A stretch of DNA of 64,000 nt from Yeosuana marina (GTDB taxonomy: Bacteria > Bacteroidota > Bacteroidia > Flavobacteriales > Flavobacteriaceae), in assembly GCF_011762485.1 (NCBI RefSeq), contig NZ_JAAKGI010000008.1, positions 62,001 to 126,000 on the forward strand, written 5' to 3'. A program made the position numbers and the translations under genes. The notes below the pieces were generated by a model. It was not told the DNA's origin, ran no database searches, and saw nothing but the letters and a program-made list of their open reading frames with translations. Shown here in pieces: positions 53,067 to 60,382 of the stretch; within the stretch, counting starts at the first letter, position 1; every line of letters starts with the position of its first letter.

Positions 53067-54941
53067 TTATAATGTAATATTTAATCCTACATTAACATTT
53101 CTTCCTTTGGTTGTATAACCTATTATTTCTGTATAATCTTCATTAAAAAGATTAGTTACACCAGCAAATAATTTCAACTTATTGTTAATCAATTTATGAC
53201 TAAAATAAAGATCTATTAATGAAAATGACGGTAATTTAACATCTTGGTAGGTTGAGAAATCGGTATCCGTTCTACTACTTGTAAACTGATAGCTGAATGA
53301 TGCATACATATTTTTAGAAAAATTATACCCTAAACTAGCATTCGCTTTATGTTTTGGTAAACGCAAACGCGTACCGTCTTTTAATTCTGTAAATGTATAA
53401 TTTGCTGTAAAAACAAGATCATCTATTAAAGTTGCTTTTGCTTCTGTTTCAAACCCATGAACGTTTGCTTTAGTAGCTGCATTTTCATAACCATTGGCTG
53501 CATAAACAATCGTTTTATTTTCTTTTCTATTAAAATAAAGAGCATTAACTCTAAATCCTTTTTTATTTGAAAATTCTAATCCGCCTTCTACCGTTGTATT
53601 TTCTTCTGGATCTAAATTGGCATTGGCACCAAAAAAACCAAATAATTGTGACAAATTAGGTGCAATAAACGACGTCGCATAAGACCCTAAAACTTTAATA
53701 TTTCCAGCACTAATAGGAATATTATAAGATGGATTTATACTGTAAACTAAATGAGATCCATATTCGCTATGATTATTTAAACGAGCTCCTGCATTTAAGT
53801 TCAACCCAAAGTCTGACACATAAACCGCATTTATATACGGATCGATATTATTGTAACTTTCTTCTACAGCAAATAAACTTTTATATTTATTATAGTTAAC
53901 ACCAGCAATTGTGTAAAAAGTTTTATTAAAGACATATTTATTAAAAGCATCAACAACAAAATTTTCAGCTTCGTAATTCGCGCTAAAATCTGAAACAATC
54001 GCTCTATCAATTTTAGTATAAGCTGCATTTACTTGAAAGCTACCATTAGTGTAAGTAAATTTTGGAGATACCCCCACTCTGGTCTGCTCGCTAAAAAAGG
54101 TGTCGTCGGTATCGGTTAACACATAAGCGGGTGCTGGACTGCCATCAATATCAGATTTCAACTTATCATAGCTAAAAAATGTGGCTATTTCAAAAGCCTT
54201 GCTTACTTCATAGCCCAATTTTAAATTGGTATTAAATCTTGAGAAAGGATCTTTTTCTGCATGATCAGATTTTGCCGCCGATAAACCATCAACATAATTA
54301 TTTCCAAAACTTGCCAAATATGTTAACTTATTTGTTGTTCCGTTTACAGAAACATTATTGGTAAAACTTGATCCGTAATAATTTAAATTGTCTTGTGATT
54401 GATTGGTGCCAACTACCGTTAAAAAACTTCCTGAAACCGTATCTTTGGAGGCTTTTTTAGTGGTAATGCTAATAACCGCTGTGGCTGCAGCGTTTCCATA
54501 CAATGTACTGGCTGCCCCTTTAATAATTTCAATAGATTCAACAGTATTTAAATCTACAAGTCTTAAATCAAATTCATTGGATACTGATGATGGATCGTTT
54601 ACAGGAATACCATCAATTAACACTAAAACTTGCCTGGAGTTTCCGCCCCGAACATAATACGATAAATTTTGTCCTTGCACACTCCTACTTCCGTTAATTT
54701 CAATGCCGCTTTTAGAATTAATTAATTCGGTGATACTTCTTCCTTGATTGTTTTCAATCTCATTATTTGAGATTTTAATAACCGTTTTTCCTGAGTTTTC
54801 GCGTTTTAGTTTAAACCGTGAATCTGTAATAACAACTTCATCAAGTTGCTGGACTTTTGTTGAATCGATTTGCTGTTGTGCAAACCCAGCCATCGATACC
54901 CCTAAACATAGGATACCAAAAGCATGTACTTTTTTGTTCAT
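53067..54941 (-). CDS. btuB: TonB-dependent cobalamin receptor (BtuB-like)
   Basis: The 624-residue outer-membrane receptor has a signal peptide (ending GFAQQ). A plug domain follows (about 33-150): QLDEVVITDSRFKL near the TonB box, NSKSGIEINGSRSVQGQNL, YYVRGGNSRQVLVLIDGIPV and IEIIKGAASTLYGNAA. The beta-barrel ends RNVNVGLNITL. Its leader contains a cobalamin riboswitch (55018-55190), and a btuF-btuC-btuD set is divergent, so B12 or a related corrinoid is the likely substrate. Confidence 0.92.
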   Translation of the reverse strand: MNKKVHAFGILCLGVSMAGFAQQQIDSTKVQQLDEVVITDSRFKLKRENSGKTVIKISNNEIENNQGRSITELINSKSGIEINGSRSVQGQNLSYYVRGGNSRQVLVLIDGIPVNDPSSVSNEFDLRLVDLNTVESIEIIKGAASTLYGNAAATAVISITTKKASKDTVSGSFLTVVGTNQSQDNLNYYGSSFTNNVSVNGTTNKLTYLASFGNNYVDGLSAAKSDHAEKDPFSRFNTNLKLGYEVSKAFEIATFFSYDKLKSDIDGSPAPAYVLTDTDDTFFSEQTRVGVSPKFTYTNGSFQVNAAYTKIDRAIVSDFSANYEAENFVVDAFNKYVFNKTFYTIAGVNYNKYKSLFAVEESYNNIDPYINAVYVSDFGLNLNAGARLNNHSEYGSHLVYSINPSYNIPISAGNIKVLGSYATSFIAPNLSQLFGFFGANANLDPEENTTVEGGLEFSNKKGFRVNALYFNRKENKTIVYAANGYENAATKANVHGFETEAKATLIDDLVFTANYTFTELKDGTRLRLPKHKANASLGYNFSKNMYASFSYQFTSSRTDTDFSTYQDVKLPSFSLIDLYFSHKLINNKLKLFAGVTNLFNEDYTEIIGYTTKGRNVNVGLNITL

Positions 54942-55017
54942 TTTAATGAATAATTACTCGAGAATCGCATGACAATCATACGCAAACTTTTATCCCGAAA
55001 GTTTAACTTATTTTTTT

Positions 55018-55190
55018 GAAATTGGCAGGTCTCCTGACTTGCGTCTTCATGTTGGTCTTCCCAAAGATTTCTCTCCAGTGACATTGAAGTTGAACATGAA
55101 GCTTTATAGCTTACAGTTGCGGGAACAGTTCTGGATTTTAACCAGATTCCCTTTTAATTTATTCACGTGAAATGAACAAAACCTAATTTC
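55018..55190 (-). ncRNA. Cobalamin (B12) riboswitch
   Basis: On the minus strand the conserved aptamer blocks appear in order: GGAATCTGG, TCCAGAACTGTTCCCGCAAC, GTCACTGG, GGGAAGACC and GCAAGTCAGGAGACCTGCC. The outer stem is GAAATT (55190-55185) with AATTTC (55023-55018). These are the hallmarks of an adenosylcobalamin-type riboswitch, normally off when ligand is bound. It lies 76 nt before the btuB ATG. No strong terminator hairpin is visible between aptamer and start, so control may be translational (inference). Confidence 0.95.
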
Positions 55191-55194
55191 GATG

Positions 55195-55202
55195 CAAAAG
55201 TA
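55195..55202 (-). promoter_or_regulatory. -7 box of the riboswitch/btuB transcript
   Basis: TACTTTTG on the minus strand (55202-55195) fits the Bacteroidetes -7 consensus TAnnTTTG. Transcription would start near 55190, exactly at the 5' end of the folded aptamer. No clear TTTG box lies 19 nt upstream. Confidence 0.5.
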
Positions 55203-55232
55203 AATATTATGTTTTATATGACTTCGTAAATT

Positions 55233-55340
55233 TTATTTTTTCTTTGTCATTTTATAAACTAAATAAATAAAGCCGACTAAAAAATGAAGTATTATAACGC
55301 CAGCAACTATATATATTGTTAAATTTGAATTTTCTCTCAT
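55233..55340 (-). CDS. Candidate small membrane protein (35 residues)
   Basis: A minus-strand ATG at 55340 opens a 35-codon frame ending at TAA 55235-55233. It encodes a short polar start (MRENSNLT), one strong hydrophobic helix of about 22 residues (IYIVAGVIILHFLVGFIYLV) and a basic end (YKMTKKK). This is the usual plan of a small single-span inner-membrane protein, positive inside. A TACTTTTG -7-like box lies at 55363-55356, 16 nt upstream of the ATG. It sits between the riboswitch and btuF. Its reality is not proven. Confidence 0.4.
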   Translation of the reverse strand: MRENSNLTIYIVAGVIILHFLVGFIYLVYKMTKKK

Positions 55341-55392
55341 GAGTTTAAATTTATCCAAAAGTATTAAGTAATTAATTAAAATACAGTTACAA

Positions 55393-56556
55393 TTGTTACA
55401 GAGTAAATCATTAAAATTATCTTATCAAATAACTCTTTTTCTGGTGTTTATAACATTTTTTAATTGTAAAAACGACTCCTCAAAAAAAGCTATTACTGAT
55501 TTACATAAAAATGAGATATCCTTAAAATATGCTCAAGGATTTAGTATTTCAGACCAAGGCACTTATAAACTATTAGAAATTAAAAATCCGTGGCCTAAAT
55601 CTGAAAAAATATATAAATATGCGTTAGTTCCTAAAGGCAACAAAGTCAATTTAAATAAGAACGATTTTGAAGCTATACTAACCATCCCTATAAAAAAAAT
55701 AGTCGTTACTTCAACCACGCATATTCCCTCACTAGAATTATTAGATGTTGAACAAACCTTAGTTGGATTTCCTGGTATTAATTATATATCGTCTGAAAAA
55801 ACCAGAAATCGTATTGATAATGGCAAGGTTCGAGAACTTGGAAAAAATGAAGGTATCAATACAGAAGTACTTTTAGAGCTGTTTCCTGATGTTGTAATTG
55901 GCTTCGGAATTGATGGCAACAACAAAACGTTTGAAACCATAAAAAAATCTAATATCCCTGTAATTTATGATGGCGATTGGGTTGAAAGTTCTCCACTTGC
56001 AAAAGCAGAATGGATCAAACTTTTTGGATTATTATATGATAACGAAAAACAAGCTGATTCCATTTTTAATACAATTGAAAACAATTATTTAGATGCCAAG
56101 AAACTGGCTTCTAAAGTAAATAACCAACCCACAATTTTAAGTGGCGCTATGTATAATGATGTGTGGTATTTGCCCAGAGGAACTAGCACAGAAGCACAAC
56201 TTCTTAAAGACGCTAACACAAACTATTTATTTAAAGACACGAAAGGAACCGGAAGTTTATCACTTAACTTTGAAACGGTTTTCGCGAAGGCGAAAGATGC
56301 CGATATTTGGTTGAGTCCATCCAATTATGAAAGTTTGGAGGCTCTTGAAAACAGTAATGAACATTATACGATGTTTAAAGCATTTCAAAATAAAAATATA
56401 TATTCGTTTACCAATACAAAAGGTAAAACAGGAGGCGTTTTGTATTACGAGTTAGGTATGACACGTCCCGATTTAGTCCTAAAAGATTTAATTAAAATTT
56501 GTCATCCGGAATTATTAGAAAATTATCAACCCTATTTTTTTAAAAAGTTGAACTAA
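55393..56556 (+). CDS. btuF: B12 ABC-transporter substrate-binding lipoprotein (BtuF-like)
   Basis: The 387-residue protein has a lipobox (ITFFNC, Cys25) and a BtuF/FecB-type periplasmic binding fold: a first lobe with KKIVVTSTTHIPSLELLDVE, the loop FPDVVIGFG and a second lobe with ILSGAMYNDVWYLPRG and DADIWLSPSNYE. There is no in-frame ATG near the predicted signal peptide; the start appears to be TTG at 55393, the only start candidate after an in-frame stop at 55369. It is the first of three genes with btuC and btuD. Confidence 0.88.
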   Translation: MLQSKSLKLSYQITLFLVFITFFNCKNDSSKKAITDLHKNEISLKYAQGFSISDQGTYKLLEIKNPWPKSEKIYKYALVPKGNKVNLNKNDFEAILTIPIKKIVVTSTTHIPSLELLDVEQTLVGFPGINYISSEKTRNRIDNGKVRELGKNEGINTEVLLELFPDVVIGFGIDGNNKTFETIKKSNIPVIYDGDWVESSPLAKAEWIKLFGLLYDNEKQADSIFNTIENNYLDAKKLASKVNNQPTILSGAMYNDVWYLPRGTSTEAQLLKDANTNYLFKDTKGTGSLSLNFETVFAKAKDADIWLSPSNYESLEALENSNEHYTMFKAFQNKNIYSFTNTKGKTGGVLYYELGMTRPDLVLKDLIKICHPELLENYQPYFFKKLN

Positions 56557-56557
56557 A

Positions 56558-57589
56558 TTGATTGACGCTAAAACATATTCGAAGTCATTTATCATTATCA
56601 TACTCGTTTTAGTAGGGTGTTTTGTTCTAAATATTAGTTTAGGCTCTGTTCATATTCCATTACAAGATGTTTTTAAAAGCATCATTGGTAGTTCTACAGA
56701 ACAAGATACGTGGTTGTATATTATCCAAAATTACAGACTTCCAAAAGCATTTACCGCTATTTTAGTCGGCTCTGGTTTGGGTATTTCCGGACTTTTAATG
56801 CAAACCCTTTTTAGAAATCCATTGGCTGGTCCGTTTGTTTTGGGTATAAGCTCTGGTGCCAGTTTAGGCGTGGCATTGATTATTTTAGGCTCGAGTGTTT
56901 TTGGCGGACTTTTAACAACGCTTTTAGTCTCTAAATGGAGTATCGTTATTGCCGCGAGTTTTGGTAGTTTTCTGGTTTTAATTTCCGTCATGGTTGTATC
57001 TTTAAAAATACGTGATACCATGGCCATTTTAATTATCGGACTTATGTTTTCAAGTATTACGGCCGCCATTGTAAGTGTACTTTCTTATTTTGGTTCCGCG
57101 CAACAGTTACAACAATATGTGTTTTGGGGTTTTGGTAGTTTGGGTAACTTATCCTGGAATGAATTGGGTATATTCTTCATCATTTATTGCTTCGGAATTG
57201 TACTGAGTATCTTTTCAATAAAATCGTTAAACTCACTTCTACTTGGTGAAAACTATGCTAAAAGCCTAGGTTTAAACATTAAAAGAAGTAGATTGTTAAT
57301 TATTATAGCGACTAGTTTATTAGCAGGAACAATCACTGCTTTTGCTGGACCAATAGCATTTATTGGATTGGCTATTCCACACATGACACGTCAATTATTT
57401 AATACCTCTAATCATAAAGTATTGCTACCGGCCGTATTTTTATTTGGAGCCATCATCATGCTTATTTGCGATAGTATTGCACAAATACCTAATAGTGACT
57501 ACACCTTGCCAATTAATGCCATAACCTCTTTAATTGGGGCGCCTGTTGTTATTTGGTTATTGGTTAGAAAACGTAAAATGATATTCTAG
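56558..57589 (+). CDS. btuC: FecCD-family ABC transporter permease (BtuC-like)
   Basis: The 343-residue permease has about nine to ten hydrophobic helices and the family motifs RLPKAFTAILVGSGLGISGL, LMQTLFRNPLAGPFVLGISSG and the later GPIAFIGLAIPHMTR, which contacts the ATPase. It starts with TTG at 56558, one nt after the btuF stop, and forms a transporter with BtuF and BtuD. Substrate is inferred from the riboswitch and BtuB neighbours; iron-siderophore transport would give similar sequence motifs. Confidence 0.9.
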   Translation: MIDAKTYSKSFIIIILVLVGCFVLNISLGSVHIPLQDVFKSIIGSSTEQDTWLYIIQNYRLPKAFTAILVGSGLGISGLLMQTLFRNPLAGPFVLGISSGASLGVALIILGSSVFGGLLTTLLVSKWSIVIAASFGSFLVLISVMVVSLKIRDTMAILIIGLMFSSITAAIVSVLSYFGSAQQLQQYVFWGFGSLGNLSWNELGIFFIIYCFGIVLSIFSIKSLNSLLLGENYAKSLGLNIKRSRLLIIIATSLLAGTITAFAGPIAFIGLAIPHMTRQLFNTSNHKVLLPAVFLFGAIIMLICDSIAQIPNSDYTLPINAITSLIGAPVVIWLLVRKRKMIF

Positions 57590-57602
57590 ATGCTATTTCA
57601 AA

Positions 57603-58394
57603 ATGGAAAATAAAAATAATATCATATTAAATACCGAAAACTTATCCATTGGATATGCTTCAAAAAAAGAGCGAACTATTATTGGTAGCAACATCAATAT
57701 TAATTTGAATCGTGGAGAACTTATTGGGTTGATTGGGGCGAATGGCATTGGTAAATCCACACTTTTACGAACACTTACCAATGTTCAAAAACCATTGGAA
57801 GGGACTGTTAAAATAAATGATAAAAGTTTACATAAATATGATGCTATCGACTTAGCCAAAGTACTAAGTCTCGTCCTAACAGAAGCAGTATCCTCAAAAA
57901 ACTTATCTGTTTTTGAATTGGTTGCTTTAGGAAGACAACCCTACACCAATTGGGTTGGATCGTTATCTGAATATGATATGAATAAGGTTGATGAAGCCCT
58001 GAAACTTATTAATATTACGCATTTAAAACACAAAAACTGTTTTGAGTTAAGTGATGGTCAATTGCAAAAAGCTATGATAGCACGTGCGTTGGCACAAGAT
58101 ACTGATATGATTATCCTAGACGAGCCTACCACGCACCTTGACATGTATCATAAAGCATACATTTTAAAACTGCTACAAAAACTGACTCAAGAAACAGGAA
58201 AAACGATTTTATTTTCGTCGCATGAAATAGATTTGGCTATTCAATTATGCGACACTGTAGTTGTTATGACCAATGATGGTGTGGTTTCAGATCAGCCATG
58301 TAATCTCATCGCAGATGGTGTATTCAACAGTTTATTTCCAAAAGATTTAATTATTTTTGATAAAAAAACAGGCAGTTTTAAGGTTAAGAAATAA
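57603..58394 (+). CDS. btuD: ABC transporter ATP-binding protein (BtuD-like)
   Basis: The 263-residue ATPase has Walker A GANGIGKS (45-52), signature LSDGQLQKAMIARAL (Asp replaces the second Gly of LSGGQ), Walker B MIILDEPTTHLDM and the switch His in FSSHEIDLA. It follows btuC by 13 nt. The family covers B12, haem and siderophore transporters; the divergent B12 riboswitch favours cobalamin. The Asp in the signature occurs in FecE/BtuD-like ATPases and is not expected to be inactivating. Confidence 0.9.
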   Translation: MENKNNIILNTENLSIGYASKKERTIIGSNININLNRGELIGLIGANGIGKSTLLRTLTNVQKPLEGTVKINDKSLHKYDAIDLAKVLSLVLTEAVSSKNLSVFELVALGRQPYTNWVGSLSEYDMNKVDEALKLINITHLKHKNCFELSDGQLQKAMIARALAQDTDMIILDEPTTHLDMYHKAYILKLLQKLTQETGKTILFSSHEIDLAIQLCDTVVVMTNDGVVSDQPCNLIADGVFNSLFPKDLIIFDKKTGSFKVKK

Positions 58395-58480
58395 ATAAAC
58401 TTCAAAAAACTTGTTTGCAGGATTAAAGCTTTATTCTTCAAACGAAAAAAATTATCTTTGATAAAATTCTATCTATTTAT

Positions 58481-59803
58481 ATGTCCGATTTAATCATTCA
58501 AATTATTGCTGCTTTAATTTTCGCAGCTTTAGGGTTCTTTTTAGGAACTTATTTCAATAAACTTAAAAACAAAAGCGAACAAAGCACCTTACAAGAGCGT
58601 CAAAACCAGATGACTTCAACTATTGAGGAACTCAAACTTAATTTAAATAAAATTGAATTAGACAGAGAAGAGATAAGACGTGAAAAAGAATTATTAAGTT
58701 CTGAAATAGCCAGAAAGAATGCCGATTTTGAACATCTGGAACAACTCAATTTAAAACGAGACAAAGAACTCGAAGAACGCCAAGAGCAATTGCGCAAAGA
58801 TTTTGAGATTTTAGCTACCAAAATTTTAGATGAAAAGTCTGAGAAATTCACGCTTCAGAATAAAGAAAACATCACAAATATTTTAAATCCGTTACAAGAA
58901 AAAATTAAAATTTTTGAAGAAAAAGTAGACCTTACTCAAAAGGAAAGTATTAGCATGCATTCGGCTTTAAAAGAGCAATTATTAGGCTTAAAAGACTTAA
59001 ATCAGCAAATGTCTAAAGAAGCCACAAACCTTACAAGGGCATTGAAAGGCGATAGCAAAATGCAAGGTAATTGGGGCGAATTGGTGCTAGAACGTGTTTT
59101 AGAAAAATCTGGTTTAGAAAAAGATAGAGAGTATTTTGTTCAGCAAAGTTTTACATTGGCAAGTGGCGCACGCGTGTTGCCCGATGTAGTTTTACATCTG
59201 CCAGACGACAAAAAAATGATTATTGACAGTAAAGTATCATTAACCGATTACGAGCGCTTTGTTAATGCTGAAGATGATGACAAACCGATGCATTTAAAAG
59301 CACATGTTAACTCCATTAAGAAGCATGTCGATCAACTTTCAGAAAAAAATTACCAAGATTTATACGATATAGAATCACCCGATTTTGTGTTGATGTTTAT
59401 CCCTATCGAACCTGCCTTTGCTGTAGTTGTTAATGAAGATAATAGCATTTACAATAAAGCTTTTGAAAAAAATATTGTAATTGTAACACCTTCTACCCTT
59501 TTAGCAACACTTAGAACGATTGATTCTATGTGGAACAACGAAAAACAACAACAAAATGCTATCGAAATAGCCAGACAAGCTGGCGCTTTATATGATAAAT
59601 TTGAAGGTTTGGTGAGTGATTTAACCGGCGTTGGAAAAAAGATTGACGCCGCCAAAAGTGATTATTCAGCGGCTATGAATAAACTTGTTGAAGGTAAAGG
59701 CAATCTTATAACAAGTGTTGAAAAACTTAAAAAAATGGGAGCAAAAGCTAAAAAAGCATTACCAGAAGCTATTATAAAACGTGCTGAAGAAGACCAACTA
59801 TAA
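58481..59803 (+). CDS. rmuC: DNA recombination protein RmuC
   Basis: The 440-residue protein has an N-terminal membrane anchor (residues 4-25), a long Glu/Lys-rich coiled coil (about 30-170) and the RmuC nuclease-like core: GNWGELVLERVLEKSGL, RVLPDVVLHLPDDKKMIIDS, KVSLTDYERF and FMFIPIEPAFAVV-type strands. RmuC limits inversions at short inverted repeats in E. coli. The start ATG is at 58481, with a TATCTTTG box at 58453-58460. It follows btuD but is likely transcribed separately. Confidence 0.93.
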   Translation: MSDLIIQIIAALIFAALGFFLGTYFNKLKNKSEQSTLQERQNQMTSTIEELKLNLNKIELDREEIRREKELLSSEIARKNADFEHLEQLNLKRDKELEERQEQLRKDFEILATKILDEKSEKFTLQNKENITNILNPLQEKIKIFEEKVDLTQKESISMHSALKEQLLGLKDLNQQMSKEATNLTRALKGDSKMQGNWGELVLERVLEKSGLEKDREYFVQQSFTLASGARVLPDVVLHLPDDKKMIIDSKVSLTDYERFVNAEDDDKPMHLKAHVNSIKKHVDQLSEKNYQDLYDIESPDFVLMFIPIEPAFAVVVNEDNSIYNKAFEKNIVIVTPSTLLATLRTIDSMWNNEKQQQNAIEIARQAGALYDKFEGLVSDLTGVGKKIDAAKSDYSAAMNKLVEGKGNLITSVEKLKKMGAKAKKALPEAIIKRAEEDQL

Positions 59804-59812
59804 ATCATTACT

Positions 59813-60349
59813 ATGTTTAAAACCATTGAAGAATCTCAAATAACTTTAACGCAATTAATGTTACCATCTCACTCAAATTTTAGTGGAAAAATACATGGTG
59901 GATTTATTTTAGGGCTTATGGACCAAATTGCGTTTGCTTGCGCCTCTAAACACTCAAGAAATTATTGTGTAACGGCATCTGTTAACAAAGTAGATTTTTT
60001 AAACCCAATTGAAGTTGGAGAATTAGTTACGCTTAAAGCTTCTGTAAATTATACTGGACGAACCTCTATGGTTATTGGTGTGAGAGTAGAATCTGAAAAT
60101 ATTCAAACTGGAGAAAAAAAACATTGTAACTCATCGTACTTTACCATGGTAGCTAAGGACGAAAAAGGAAACAATGTTGCTGTTCCTGGTATTATTTTAA
60201 AAACAAAGGACAGTGTTAGACGTTTCTCAAGAAGTATAGAACGACAAGAACAGGCCAGACATAGAAGCACCAAGTTTAAATCTTCTGATTTTCAAATAGA
60301 CGATTATCTTGATATTATTAAAACTCAAAATGCCAAGTTAGAAATCTAA
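59813..60349 (+). CDS. Acyl-CoA thioesterase (hotdog fold)
   Basis: The 178-residue protein has a single hotdog domain with the YciA/BACH-type motifs: HSNFSGKIHGGFILGLMDQI (Asp is catalytic), VTASVNKVDFLNPIEVGEL and NYTGRTSMVIGVRVESE. The C-terminal 40 residues are an extra helical tail. It starts 9 nt after rmuC, so they may be co-transcribed. The acyl chain specificity is unknown. Confidence 0.9.
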   Translation: MFKTIEESQITLTQLMLPSHSNFSGKIHGGFILGLMDQIAFACASKHSRNYCVTASVNKVDFLNPIEVGELVTLKASVNYTGRTSMVIGVRVESENIQTGEKKHCNSSYFTMVAKDEKGNNVAVPGIILKTKDSVRRFSRSIERQEQARHRSTKFKSSDFQIDDYLDIIKTQNAKLEI

Positions 60350-60353
60350 TTCA

Positions 60354-60381
60354 TAAAAAAAGCCGCTAATCGCGGCTTTTT
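60354..60381. terminator. Bidirectional terminator between thioesterase and carB
   Basis: AGCCGC (60361-60366) pairs with GCGGCT (60372-60377) around a 5-nt loop, extended by an A tract before and a T tract after the stem. It overlaps the gap between two convergent genes. Confidence 0.85.
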
Positions 60382-60382
60382 A

